DNA of 55,259 nucleotides. Origin: Thermonema rossianum DSM 10300. Lineage in GTDB: Bacteria; Bacteroidota; Bacteroidia; Cytophagales; Thermonemataceae. Both the position numbers and the translations under genes were made by a program. Of this stretch, positions 25,745 to 34,583 are shown one piece after another. The number at the start of each line of letters is the position of its first letter. Positions within the stretch are counted from its first letter, which is position 1. Under the pieces are notes generated by a model that had not been told where the DNA came from, did not search any database, and was given only the letters and a program-made list of their open reading frames with translations. The stretch covers positions 1 through 55,259 of the forward strand of contig NZ_AUGC01000016.1 of NCBI RefSeq assembly GCF_000426825.1, read 5' to 3'.

Positions 25745-26821
25745 ATGCAAAAAAAGGTCGCCATTGTTGTTTTGAACCATAACGGGTTGCACTGGCTGAA
25801 GACGTTTTTGCCGTTGGTATGCGCGCGCTCGCCACAAGCCGACTGCTGGGTGGTGGACAATGGCTCCACCGACGGCAGCCTTGCATGGCTACGGCAACAC
25901 ATGCCTGAAGTAGCTTGTGTGGCACTGGGGAAAAACTACGGCTTTTGTGAAGGCTATAACCGGGGCATCGGGGCTTTGCCCAAGCAATACGATTATTTCA
26001 TTCTGTTGAATTCCGACGCCTGCCCGGCTGAGGGATGGTTGGCGCCCATGATAGACCTGATGGATGCGTGCCCACGCATAGCAGCCTGTCAGCCCAAGGT
26101 ACTGCGTTACAATCCGGAAGCAGAGAACCCCTTTACTTCCGAATTTGAATATGCCGGGGCGGCAGGGGGCTTCATCGACCGTTATGGCTATCCGTTTTGC
26201 CGGGGGCGCCTGTTCAATACCTGTGAAATAGACAGGGGGCAGTACGATAGCCCCGCTCCGGTAGCGTGGGCAACCGGTGCCTGCCTTTGCGTGCGTGCTG
26301 CCGACTGGGAACAAATGGGAGGCTTCGACCCCTTGTTTTTTGCACATATGGAAGAAATAGACCTTTGCCTGCGTTTGTGGGCAAATGGGCGCAGTGTTTA
26401 CTGTGTGCCTGCTTCGGTGGTGTATCATGTGGGCGGTGGCACCCTGCACAAGCAGAATCCGCAAAAAACCTATCTTAATTTTCGAAACAGCTTATTTCTG
26501 CTTTACAAACATTTGCCGCCCCGCCAAAAACAATGGCAGATTTTTCTTCGCTTGCTGGCCGATGCACCGGCGGCGCTTGCATTATCTGTGCAAAGCTGTG
26601 ACCTCCGCCATCTGTGGGCAGTCATAAAAGCGCATAGAAGCTTCTATGCCCATAAAAAACGTTTGCGTGTGGTGTCTCCATCTGCATGGCAAAAAGTTAC
26701 CTATCCGGGAAGTATTGTGTGGAACTATTTCGCCCGTAAAAAAAGGCGGTTTTCTGACTTGTGTTGGCAGTTACCCTTCCCGGAAAAGCAAAGCACGGCG
26801 CCAACGCAAAAAACGACGTAA
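25745..26821 (+). CDS. Glycosyltransferase family 2
   Basis: A 358-residue GT-A enzyme of the rhamnosyltransferase-like GT2 group. Nucleotide-sugar motifs are VVDNGSTDGS (36-45) and LLNSDACP (about 92-99), with the acceptor-side motif AHMEEIDLCLRLW (about 201-213). It transfers a sugar to a cell-surface glycan; the sugar is not readable. The last 51 bp overlap the opposing pspC-type gene, and a terminator-like hairpin lies beyond that gene. Confidence 0.92.
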   Translation: MQKKVAIVVLNHNGLHWLKTFLPLVCARSPQADCWVVDNGSTDGSLAWLRQHMPEVACVALGKNYGFCEGYNRGIGALPKQYDYFILLNSDACPAEGWLAPMIDLMDACPRIAACQPKVLRYNPEAENPFTSEFEYAGAAGGFIDRYGYPFCRGRLFNTCEIDRGQYDSPAPVAWATGACLCVRAADWEQMGGFDPLFFAHMEEIDLCLRLWANGRSVYCVPASVVYHVGGGTLHKQNPQKTYLNFRNSLFLLYKHLPPRQKQWQIFLRLLADAPAALALSVQSCDLRHLWAVIKAHRSFYAHKKRLRVVSPSAWQKVTYPGSIVWNYFARKKRRFSDLCWQLPFPEKQSTAPTQKTT

Positions 26822-26992
26822 ACGGGTAATAAAAGCAATGGCAAGGTAAACGAACACTGGTGAGCCGAAGGTTAAGAAGGTAGAATAAATGAAGAAAAGG
26901 CGTACACTAAAAATAGACACACCAAGCCGCTCGGCAAGCAGCGTGCACACGCCAAAAAAGCGCCACTCAATAAAATCCCGTAACCTTTCCAT
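26771..26992 (-). CDS. PspC domain protein
   Basis: A 73-residue membrane protein. GVCTLLAERLGVSIFSVRLFF (14-34) is the PspC signature, followed by one hydrophobic helix (35-55) and a basic tail. PspC proteins are linked to envelope stress responses. Small stand-alone PspC proteins are common in Bacteroidota. It overlaps the 3' end of the glycosyltransferase by 51 bp in the opposite direction. Confidence 0.82.
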   Translation of the reverse strand: MERLRDFIEWRFFGVCTLLAERLGVSIFSVRLFFIYSTFLTFGSPVFVYLAIAFITRLRRFLRWRRALLFREG

Positions 26993-27020
26993 GCCCCATT
27001 TCGTTTAACTTGACAAATGC

Positions 27021-27041
27021 AAAAGGCTGAGCGCCTTTTTT
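27021..27041. terminator. Hairpin terminator between pspC and the OmpA/TPR gene
   Basis: AAAAGGC (27021-27027), loop TGAGC, GCCTTTT (27033-27039), followed by more T on the plus strand. It would stop plus-strand transcripts from the glycosyltransferase that have run across pspC. Confidence 0.65.
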
Positions 27042-27049
27042 GCAAAATT

Positions 27050-27082
27050 CTTGATTGAATTTAGTAAAATTGTTTATTTTTC
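27050..27082 (+). promoter_or_regulatory. Promoter of the OmpA/TPR lipoprotein gene
   Basis: CTTG (27050-27053), 21 bases, TATTTTTC (27075-27082), one base from the TAnnTTTG consensus. ATG follows 35 bp later. Confidence 0.55.
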
Positions 27083-27117
27083 GCAAAATTTGAACAACTT
27101 AAACAAACAAACGAGTT

Positions 27118-29013
27118 ATGAAACAGTATAGCAACGCTCTTATTGCCCTTGCCATTGCCGGGTCAGTAGGTTTAGCTGGTTGTAACAGCTTAAGCCAAAT
27201 GACCAAGATGGCAAAAGAACAAGACTTAAAGGTCGACCCCAATCCACTGGAACTGCACGGCGGTGTAGTAAGCTTTAAAATGTCTGCCAAGCTCCCCGTA
27301 AAAATGTTGAAAAAAGACACTGAATACGAATTGAAAGTGTTCTTTGTCAATGAGGGAGCAGCAGAAGGACAAGAGACCTTCAAAAAAGATGTAGGCTCTA
27401 TCACCTTTGTATCGAACGACTACCTGCCGCAAAGCAACGAGGAAGAGCCCCGCATCGAAAAAGCCATGAGCTTCGACTATGAAGAACAGTTCGAGCGTGG
27501 CGACCTCGTAGTAAAAGGCTTTGCCCGCAGCACCAAAAACAACAAAGAAAAATCAACGGCTCAGATGCCCGTAGCCAAAGGCGTGATTACCACCTCTACT
27601 TTGGTGAAAGACCTCTTGGATGAGCCTTATGGCTTGGGCAACGAAGGCGAAGGCACCTTCGCTGTGCTTGACCATGGCTACGGCAAGCAAGAAGTGAAGC
27701 AAGTATATGTTGACTTCAACTTCGAGCAGGGCAGTGCAAAACTGCAAAGCGCAGAAGTGCGCGACAAAGGCGCTGCCATCGATGCCTTCGTAGCTTCTAA
27801 AATGCTCGTAGAAAAAGACGGCAAATCAACCGTAAACATCAAAGGTTCGCACTCGCCCGAAGGTCGCGAAACCATCAACCGCAACTTGGCTGATCAGCGT
27901 GCTGCGGTGATGAAGAAGTACTATCTCGACCAAATGAAGAAGTACAACTACGCCAAAGAAGAACTTGACAAAGTAACTTTCGAAATTACTACCCAAACTT
28001 TGGATGAAACCTTGCCTGAGTTCTTCAGCCTCGTAGATGCCAACACTACTTTGACTGCTGAGCAAAAGCAAGAAATCAAGAGCATCATGCAAGGTGAAGG
28101 CAGCTTTGTAGAGCGCGAAAAAGCCCTGCACAACAAGCCTTACTATGATGTACTGATGGACGAGGTATATCCCAAGTTGCGTTATGCCCGTACCGACGTA
28201 TTGCAAGGTCCCAAGCAAAAAACCGATGCTGAGATTGCCTCTTTGGCTCGCCAAATTGCCAAAGGTGAAAAATCTACCGATGAGCTGACCGAAGCTGAAT
28301 TGCTCTATGCTGCTTCCATGACACCTGATATGGAAGAGAAAGTAGCCATCTATGAAGCTGCCATCAAGAAAAATGACAGCTATGTAGCTCATAACAACTT
28401 GGCTGCTATTAAGCTGGAAATGGCATTGAAAGAAACTGACAGTGCTAAACGTGAAAAACTGGTTTCTGATGCCATCACCCACTTGGAAATAGCTAAGAAC
28501 AAAAACGAAACTGCCGAAGTAAACTACAACCTTGGCTTGGCATATGCCATGAAAGGCGACAAAGCCAAAGCTGAACAAGCCATCAACCGCGCTATTGAAG
28601 TAGGCAGCGACAACCCCGCCACCATGCGTAAGTTGAATGGCGCCAAAGGTATCATGCTGATGAAGCAAGCCAAGTCTTACGACGACAATAAATACGTAGA
28701 AGCTGAGCAGGCATTTGCTGCTGCCGGCAATGGCCATAAAGTACTCTTCAACAAAGCATTGGCTCAGCTGCTGCACAGAGATTACGACAAAGCAATGGTA
28801 AGCTTCGATGCGGCTATCAAAGCTGCTCCGAACGATGGCTTGAGCTACTATGGCAAAGCTATCACCGCTGCCCGCAAAGGCAACGCGACCGAGATGCTGA
28901 AAGCCCTGAAAAAAGCCATCGAGCTGGATAGCGATCTGCGTGCACGTGCTGCCAAAGACTTGGAATTCATGAACTACTTCAACTCTACCGAGTTCCAAGA
29001 TGCTATTCGCTAA
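27118..29013 (+). CDS. Outer-membrane lipoprotein with OmpA-like and TPR regions
   Basis: A 631-residue protein. The lipoprotein signal ends LAGC (Cys22). Residues 40-150 are beta-rich (VDPNPLELHGGVV opening). An OmpA-like peptidoglycan-binding fold starts near 195 (VDFNFEQGSAKL) and continues at IKGSHSPEGRETINRNLADQRA (about 241-262), but is unusually stretched. TPR repeats fill about 400-610. The family is widespread in Bacteroidota but uncharacterised. Even, translation-friendly codon use suggests high expression. A strong terminator follows. A role linking outer membrane and cell wall is likely. Confidence 0.85.
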   Translation: MKQYSNALIALAIAGSVGLAGCNSLSQMTKMAKEQDLKVDPNPLELHGGVVSFKMSAKLPVKMLKKDTEYELKVFFVNEGAAEGQETFKKDVGSITFVSNDYLPQSNEEEPRIEKAMSFDYEEQFERGDLVVKGFARSTKNNKEKSTAQMPVAKGVITTSTLVKDLLDEPYGLGNEGEGTFAVLDHGYGKQEVKQVYVDFNFEQGSAKLQSAEVRDKGAAIDAFVASKMLVEKDGKSTVNIKGSHSPEGRETINRNLADQRAAVMKKYYLDQMKKYNYAKEELDKVTFEITTQTLDETLPEFFSLVDANTTLTAEQKQEIKSIMQGEGSFVEREKALHNKPYYDVLMDEVYPKLRYARTDVLQGPKQKTDAEIASLARQIAKGEKSTDELTEAELLYAASMTPDMEEKVAIYEAAIKKNDSYVAHNNLAAIKLEMALKETDSAKREKLVSDAITHLEIAKNKNETAEVNYNLGLAYAMKGDKAKAEQAINRAIEVGSDNPATMRKLNGAKGIMLMKQAKSYDDNKYVEAEQAFAAAGNGHKVLFNKALAQLLHRDYDKAMVSFDAAIKAAPNDGLSYYGKAITAARKGNATEMLKALKKAIELDSDLRARAAKDLEFMNYFNSTEFQDAIR

Positions 29014-29037
29014 GCCATAAGGCAACGATAAACCAAA

Positions 29038-29067
29038 CAGCGCTACCAACCGTAGCGCTGTTTTTTT
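29038..29067 (+). terminator. Terminator of the OmpA/TPR lipoprotein gene
   Basis: Perfect nine-pair stem CAGCGCTAC (29038-29046) / GTAGCGCTG (29052-29060), then seven T. Confidence 0.93.
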
Positions 29068-29120
29068 GTGCCTTTATCGGAAAGCCTATGATAAAGCGGT
29101 GTATTTATTCTGTTCAATCG

Positions 29121-29151
29121 TTTCTTTCTTTTATTCAAATACCTATATTTG
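29121..29151 (+). promoter_or_regulatory. Alanine dehydrogenase promoter
   Basis: TTTC (29121-29124), 19 bases, TATATTTG (29144-29151). The -7 element is a full match; the -33 box is one base off. ATG at 29179. Confidence 0.6.
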
Positions 29152-29178
29152 CTCACGGTTTTTAAAACAGTCAATATC

Positions 29179-30294
29179 ATGATAGTTGGTGTACCTAAGG
29201 AAATCAAGAATAACGAAAACCGCGTAGCCGTAACTCCGGCAGGAGTTACAGAATTCGTAAAGCGTGGACACACCGTGTATGTGCAAAAAAGTGCCGGTGA
29301 AGGCAGCGGCTTTGCCGATGAAGCCTATGAAAAAGCAGGAGCCATACTGCTCGACACCATCGAAGAGGTGTATGCCAAGGCAGAAATGATTGTGAAAGTA
29401 AAAGAACCCATCGAACCGGAATATAAACTGATTCGCGAGGGGCAACTTGTTTTTACTTACTTCCACTTTGCTTCTTCAGAAGCGCTGACCAAGGCAATGA
29501 TTGAGCAAAAAGGCGTTTGCCTTGCTTATGAGACCGTGGAAAAAGCAGATGGCAGCCTGCCTTTGCTTATTCCTATGTCTGAAGTAGCGGGGCGTATGGC
29601 CGTGCAAGAAGGTGCCAAATACCTTGAAAAGCCCGTAGGTGGCAGAGGTATTTTATTGGGCGGTGTGCCGGGGGTAATGCCTGCCAATGTATTGATTATT
29701 GGTGGAGGGGTAGTAGGTACACAAGCGGCTAAGATGGCGGCCGGTTTGGGTGCCAACGTGACCATCATGGATGTGAACCTGCAGCGCCTGCGTTATTTGG
29801 CTGACATTATGCCTGCCAATGTGCGCACCATGATGTCGAATGAATACAATATCCGCGAAGCTGTAAAAACAGCTGACTTGATTATTGGAGCCGTGCTGAT
29901 TCCCGGGGCAAAAGCACCCAAGCTCATTACCCGTGATATGCTTAAGACCATGCGTCCCGGCACGGTGGTGGTAGATGTGGCAGTAGATCAAGGCGGATGC
30001 ATTGAAACCTGCACACCTACTACACACGAAAACCCCACTTTTGTCATTGATGGCGTATTGCACTATTGTGTAGCCAACATGCCCGGTGCCGTGCCTTACA
30101 CTTCTACCCTGGCACTGACCAATGCCACCTTGCCCTATGCTTTGCGTTTGGCTGACTTAGGATGGCGCGAAGCTTGCCTGCGCAGCAATGAACTTAAGCT
30201 CGGCTTGAATGTAGTACATGGCAAAGTAGTTTATAAAGCAGTGGCAGAAGCTTTCAACCTGCCGTATGTGCCGGTAGAGGAAGTGCTTGCATAA
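29179..30294 (+). CDS. ald: Alanine dehydrogenase
   Basis: A 371-residue NAD-dependent enzyme interconverting L-alanine and pyruvate plus ammonia. The start at 29179 gives the canonical [26 protein letters not shown] supplies the substrate lysine, YFHFA the catalytic histidine, and [10 protein letters not shown] (about 175-184) the NAD loop. Length is that of the family. It has its own promoter and terminator and shares nitrogen metabolism with glnN, though not an operon. Confidence 0.96.
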   Translation: MIVGVPKEIKNNENRVAVTPAGVTEFVKRGHTVYVQKSAGEGSGFADEAYEKAGAILLDTIEEVYAKAEMIVKVKEPIEPEYKLIREGQLVFTYFHFASSEALTKAMIEQKGVCLAYETVEKADGSLPLLIPMSEVAGRMAVQEGAKYLEKPVGGRGILLGGVPGVMPANVLIIGGGVVGTQAAKMAAGLGANVTIMDVNLQRLRYLADIMPANVRTMMSNEYNIREAVKTADLIIGAVLIPGAKAPKLITRDMLKTMRPGTVVVDVAVDQGGCIETCTPTTHENPTFVIDGVLHYCVANMPGAVPYTSTLALTNATLPYALRLADLGWREACLRSNELKLGLNVVHGKVVYKAVAEAFNLPYVPVEEVLA

Positions 30295-30325
30295 GCAACT
30301 GACTTCGAAATAAATCAACAGAAGA

Positions 30326-30352
30326 GGGGCTACTAACAGCCCCTTTCTCTTT
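30326..30352 (+). terminator. ald terminator
   Basis: GGGGCT (30326-30331) / AGCCCC (30338-30343), followed by TTTCTCTTTT. Confidence 0.8.
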
Positions 30353-30359
30353 TAAAAAA

Positions 30360-31328
30360 CTACCAATGAATTTGCAACCCCCAAAAATGGCGCGGATAAC
30401 CTGCCTGATAACCACTAAGTGCATAAGAAACTTGTAGTCTCCTTAGCAAAAGGCGGAAACCCAGCGACCAGCCGGCGCGATGCGAGAAGTCCCGGTAACG
30501 CAACGATTGGTTGCGCTGTCCGTCAAAGCCCACCTGCAGCTGAAAAGCTTTGTGCAGGAGTATATCAGCCCCAACGCCTGTATGGCTGAGCCACTCGGAA
30601 GCACCTTCTATGCCTTTGGTTTGTTGCCAGTCGTGAAGGCGTGAAAGCGTCAGATAAAACCGGACCGGCATATGGGCCGGCTTGAAAATGCTGCTAATGC
30701 GCGCATCGAAGGGCAGTGGCGTAGTGCTTTGACCTACGGCGGCAGTGGCAAAACCAATATTTTTCAACAGTACGCTGAAATGAAAATCGGCGGTGGGGTG
30801 AATAAAAACCGCATTCAAATCCATGGCGAAGCCATGCGCCCCATACTCGGCAATTTGGCTGTTTACCCACTTGGCTGTAAGCCCTATGCCATAGTTTCCC
30901 ATGCGGTGGGCGCTTCCTATCTCTATGACATAGTCGGCCGCACGGAAAGTGCCGGTGCTTTGCCCGCTGGCATCGGTAGCGTCCATCTTACCATAATTCA
31001 AATACCGGATGCCTATGCCCAAAGGATACTGCCGACGCAAAGCAAGCACCATGGTGGCACTGCTGTAGGTCATGCCCTCGCGCAAACTCTGAAAGCCAAA
31101 GGCCGCCCTGCGCGTATTGTTGCCATTCAGCATGGCAGGGGCAGTCATCCAGGCAAAAAGGTCTGTGCTGTCGGCAATGGTTTGGCTTTCGCCCAGCGCG
31201 GCACCGCGAGGGTGGGAGGCAAGGTTCAGCACCTGAAATGACTGTTGGCTGTAGGCTTGGGCTGTTGCATGACGGCAAGCAGCCCAAACACAGGCAAGCA
31301 GCAAAATAAGCCGGCTAAAGGTTTTCAT
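30360..31328 (-). CDS. porQ: Type IX secretion system protein PorQ
   Basis: A 322-residue outer-membrane beta-barrel protein with a signal peptide (1-23). The pattern FQVLNLASHPRGAALG near residue 31, YLNYGKMDATDASGQSTGTF (about 110-129), VLLKNIG and PVRFYLTLSRLHDWQ follows the PorQ family closely, and the length fits. In type IX secretion PorQ works with PorU, PorV and PorZ in the attachment complex that anchors cargo to surface lipopolysaccharide. Its start overlaps the stop of the yfiR-like gene by 4 bp. Confidence 0.88.
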   Translation of the reverse strand: MKTFSRLILLLACVWAACRHATAQAYSQQSFQVLNLASHPRGAALGESQTIADSTDLFAWMTAPAMLNGNNTRRAAFGFQSLREGMTYSSATMVLALRRQYPLGIGIRYLNYGKMDATDASGQSTGTFRAADYVIEIGSAHRMGNYGIGLTAKWVNSQIAEYGAHGFAMDLNAVFIHPTADFHFSVLLKNIGFATAAVGQSTTPLPFDARISSIFKPAHMPVRFYLTLSRLHDWQQTKGIEGASEWLSHTGVGADILLHKAFQLQVGFDGQRNQSLRYRDFSHRAGWSLGFRLLLRRLQVSYALSGYQAGYPRHFWGLQIHW

Positions 31329-31876
31329 TTATTCTGAACAATAATTCCTAAGCGTAACAACTGATAAGATACTTTCAAGCCTGTTTTTTCGATGTTTTGC
31401 GGATTGATTTGAAAAAGGAGTTTTCCATTTCTTACAATGAAATTGATGCCGCTAAACTCTTGAATGTACTCTTCGTTCTCTGTGATGACAAGCAACGGCA
31501 GCTTGCTGATTTTTTGAATCAGCTGTGTTTTTCGATAGTTGTTGAGAGGGAAAGAGTTGGGAATAAATAAAATGTGGCAGTTGGATTCTATGGCGTCGAT
31601 GTCCTCATACTTGCGTATGATAAAACGCATATAAGGCGAACTCTTGGCACGCGCCATGCGGTAGAGCCCCTGCAAAATAGGCGAGTCACCAAGCACGCCA
31701 ATAATATGCAGGCGGTTGTCTTCGGGCCATTGTATGTATTTGCAAAAATTATAAATGAACACAGAATGATAGAGATAATGCGTGCCGGCTTGCCCCTGCG
31801 AATAAACACGCGGGCTTGCCAAGAGCCATATGAGCATAAGTTGCACTATGAATAATCCGGCGCGAGAGGCTTTCAT
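31325..31876 (-). CDS. YfiR-like (DUF4154) periplasmic protein
   Basis: A 183-residue protein with a signal peptide (1-26). CHILFIPNS, LLVITENEEYIQEFSGINFIVRNGKLLFQINP and the final LKVSYQLLRLG match the YfiR/DUF4154 family. In Pseudomonas YfiR is a periplasmic inhibitor of a diguanylate cyclase; in Bacteroidota the family occurs without that partner and its role is unknown. It is the first gene of a pair with porQ, overlapping it by 4 bp. Confidence 0.85.
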   Translation of the reverse strand: MKASRAGLFIVQLMLIWLLASPRVYSQGQAGTHYLYHSVFIYNFCKYIQWPEDNRLHIIGVLGDSPILQGLYRMARAKSSPYMRFIIRKYEDIDAIESNCHILFIPNSFPLNNYRKTQLIQKISKLPLLVITENEEYIQEFSGINFIVRNGKLLFQINPQNIEKTGLKVSYQLLRLGIIVQNK

Positions 31877-31961
31877 GCTTCCATTGGGTTAGACGGTAAA
31901 GGTGCTCAGTTGATTGTCTCAATATAATGAAATATTGAAAAATATAAAGTTTTTGACAAAC

Positions 31962-31985
31962 AAATAGGCCGCCTTAAAAGGCGGC
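31962..31985 (-). terminator. lon terminator
   Basis: On the minus strand GCCGCCTT (31985-31978) pairs with AAGGCGGC (31975-31968), closing on a TTAA turn, followed by a weak TATTTG tail. It starts 6 bp past the lon stop. Confidence 0.65.
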
Positions 31986-31991
31986 TTTCAA

Positions 31992-34385
31992 TTAAAGCTG
32001 TAAAGCATGCTTGAGCACTTCTTGCGCCGTGCGCACGTATTTTATCTTGAGCTTTTTGATAAGTGGCGATTTGATTTCTTCCACATCTCTTTGGTTGGCT
32101 TCACATAAAATCACCTCTTGAATGCCCGCACGTTGGGCTGCCAGTAGTTTTTCTTTGATGCCACCTACCGGAAGCACTCTGCCGCGCAAGGTGATTTCGC
32201 CGGTCATGGCCAATCCGTTGCGTACGGGTTTTTGCAGGTATAGCGAAGCCAACGAAGTAAGTATGGTGATGCCGGCCGAAGGACCGTCTTTGGGAATGGC
32301 GCCTTCAGGTACGTGAATATGTAAGTCGTACTCTTCAAAAAGACGGCTGTCGATACCTAAAGCTTCGGCTTGTGATTTTAAAAGAGTAAAAGCGGTGGTA
32401 GCTGATTCTTTCATCACCTCGCCCAAGCGTCCCGACAAGGTCAACTTACCTTTGCCGCGGGTGAGCAGCGATTCGATGTAAAGAATATCACCGCCGACGG
32501 GCGTCCAAGCCAGCCCTATAGCCACCCCATGCGGCAAATTCTCTTCGCTTAGCTCTTTGTGATAAGGTGGTTTTCCTAACAATTTATACACATCGCTTGC
32601 TTTAATAACCTTGGGGTACGCCTCTTCCATGGCTACGGCTTTGGCTACTTTGCGCATGAGGCTGCCCACCTGGCGCTCGAGTTGCCGGACACCTGACTCC
32701 CGTGTATATTCTTCAATCAGCGTAAGCAAAGCATTCTCTTGCACACGCACCTGCTTGCCGCTCAATCCGTTGGCTTCCCGTTGTTTAGGCACCAAGTACT
32801 GCTTGGCTATTTCCAACTTCTCATCTATAGTGTATCCGGTTAGTTCTATGATTTCCATCCGGTCGCGGAGGGCAGGATGCAGGGTATCCAAGGTGTTGGC
32901 AGTAGCAATGAAAAGCACTTTCGAGAGGTCAAACGGCACTTCCAAGAAGTTATCCACAAAGGCATTGTTTTGCTCGGGGTCCAGCACTTCCAACAAAGCC
33001 GATGCAGGGTCACCACGGAAGTCACTGCCTATTTTGTCGATTTCATCCAGCACAAACACGGGGTTAGATGAGCCGGCACGCCGTAGTAACTGAATGATTT
33101 TGCCCGGCATGGCACCAATATAGGTTTTTCGGTGCCCCCGTATTTCGGCTTCGTCGTGTAAGCCACCTAATGACATGCGCACGTATTGGCGTCCCAGCGC
33201 CTTGGCAATGGATTTGCCCAAGGAGGTTTTGCCTACCCCCGGAGGGCCATATAAGCAAAGAATAGGACCTTGCAGCGACGATTTGAGCTTCATCACTGCC
33301 AAAAATTCCAAGATGCGCTCTTTTACTTTTTCCAGCCCGTAGTGGTCTTGGTCTAATATCTTTTTTGCATGTTGAAGGTCCAGCTTGTCTTGCGAAAAGC
33401 GCCCCCATGGCAGGTCAAGTAGCAGTTCAAGGTAGTTGACTTGTATGCCATATTCAGGCATGCCCGGTGCCAGACGCAGTAGCTTGTTCACCTCTTTGTC
33501 GAAGTGTTTGGCTACCTCTTCGGGCCAGTCCATTTGAGCCGCCTTCTCTTTGAACTCTTCCACCAGGGCACCTTCGTGCTCATAGCCCAGCTCATGCTGC
33601 AGCACCTTGATTTGCTGACGCAAGTAGTAGTCGCGTTGCTGCTTGTCTAAGTCGCTATGTACTTTCTTTTGAATTTCATTTTTCAGCTCCAGCAGCTGTA
33701 TATTTTTGAGTAGCTGCTCGAGCAGTGCCATGCCCCGGCGAATGATGTCATTTTCTTCAAGCAGGCGTTGCTTTTCGGGCAGGCTTATTTGCAGCTGCAC
33801 CGATAAAAAATTGACCAGAAAATGAAAGCTTTCAATATTGGACAGAGTGGCGTAAGCATCTTCCGAGAGCTCCGGATGCAACTGTATCATGCGACGGGCG
33901 GCATCCATCAGGTTTTCTTTAAGTGCCAGCGCTTCGTCGCTGTGGGTGTTGGCATCTGTTTCTAAAAGAGGTTCAACCTCCGCTATGAAATAGGGTTCCT
34001 CTTGGACGTACTGTTGAATTTGAAAACGCCCTAAGCCTTGCAATACGACGGTTACCTGCCCGTTGGGGAGGTTGACACGTTTTAGTATTTGGGCGGCTGT
34101 GCCTACCTGAAAAAGGTCTTGGCTGCCGGGGTCTTCTATTTGTTCATCTTTTTGCGCTACAATGCCAATGATAGAACCTTGCTTGCCATGTTGCTGAATG
34201 AGTTGCATGGACTTCTCGCGCCCCACTGTAACCGGAATGATGACACCGGGAAACAGCACTGTGTTGCGTACGGCCAAGATAGGCAAAGGGGAGGGTATAG
34301 GGCGCTTACGAAGGCCGGCCTCTTCTTCCTCGTTGAGCAGGGGAAGCATCTCGAATCCTTCGTCTGCTTGCATATGTCTTATCAT
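31992..34385 (-). CDS. lon: ATP-dependent protease Lon
   Basis: A 797-residue LonA protease. Order: N-terminal substrate domain (about 33-230), helical linker, AAA+ domain with Walker A GPPGVGKT (380-387) and Walker [10 protein letters not shown], and the protease domain with the Ser703 (GPSAG) and Lys746 (GGIKEK) dyad. It degrades misfolded and regulatory proteins. Unlike clpB and htpG it shows no TGACA-N3-TGTC box, no sigma-54-like promoter and no Shine-Dalgarno sequence. Confidence 0.98.
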   Translation of the reverse strand: MIRHMQADEGFEMLPLLNEEEEAGLRKRPIPSPLPILAVRNTVLFPGVIIPVTVGREKSMQLIQQHGKQGSIIGIVAQKDEQIEDPGSQDLFQVGTAAQILKRVNLPNGQVTVVLQGLGRFQIQQYVQEEPYFIAEVEPLLETDANTHSDEALALKENLMDAARRMIQLHPELSEDAYATLSNIESFHFLVNFLSVQLQISLPEKQRLLEENDIIRRGMALLEQLLKNIQLLELKNEIQKKVHSDLDKQQRDYYLRQQIKVLQHELGYEHEGALVEEFKEKAAQMDWPEEVAKHFDKEVNKLLRLAPGMPEYGIQVNYLELLLDLPWGRFSQDKLDLQHAKKILDQDHYGLEKVKERILEFLAVMKLKSSLQGPILCLYGPPGVGKTSLGKSIAKALGRQYVRMSLGGLHDEAEIRGHRKTYIGAMPGKIIQLLRRAGSSNPVFVLDEIDKIGSDFRGDPASALLEVLDPEQNNAFVDNFLEVPFDLSKVLFIATANTLDTLHPALRDRMEIIELTGYTIDEKLEIAKQYLVPKQREANGLSGKQVRVQENALLTLIEEYTRESGVRQLERQVGSLMRKVAKAVAMEEAYPKVIKASDVYKLLGKPPYHKELSEENLPHGVAIGLAWTPVGGDILYIESLLTRGKGKLTLSGRLGEVMKESATTAFTLLKSQAEALGIDSRLFEEYDLHIHVPEGAIPKDGPSAGITILTSLASLYLQKPVRNGLAMTGEITLRGRVLPVGGIKEKLLAAQRAGIQEVILCEANQRDVEEIKSPLIKKLKIKYVRTAQEVLKHALQL

Positions 34386-34487
34386 AAAAGTTACAAAGTT
34401 ATATGATTAGGTATCCAAAAGGGTGCTTGTTGCGTATAGTAAAGGCATGCAATGTTTGGCTTATTGCTTTAATTTCCTTTACTTAGT

Positions 34488-34500
34488 AAATAGGATGCGT
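34488..34500. promoter_or_regulatory. Palindrome in the lon/PorE-like gene divergent region
   Basis: TTTACT-T-AGTAAA, perfect six-base arms. It lies between the lon -7 candidate and the lon gene, so a bound protein could block lon transcription. Speculative. Confidence 0.3.
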
Positions 34501-34528
34501 GTTTTTGTTTACTTGTATTTACAGTTTG

Positions 34529-34536
34529 CAAAGGTA
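34529..34536 (-). promoter_or_regulatory. lon -7 element candidate
   Basis: On the minus strand TACCTTTG followed by CAAAC, identical to the -7 elements of the three rrn promoters at the other end of the window. No good -33 box is seen. The leader would be about 135 nt. Confidence 0.45.
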
Positions 34537-34583
34537 ATAAAAACTAAGTGACTGTGACTTCTCATTGAATCGGGTATACTACT

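Noticed and set aside
27826-29049. A 407-residue open frame antisense to the OmpA/TPR lipoprotein gene
   Set aside because: It is explained by the strong codon bias of the sense gene and has no recognisable fold or ribosome site.
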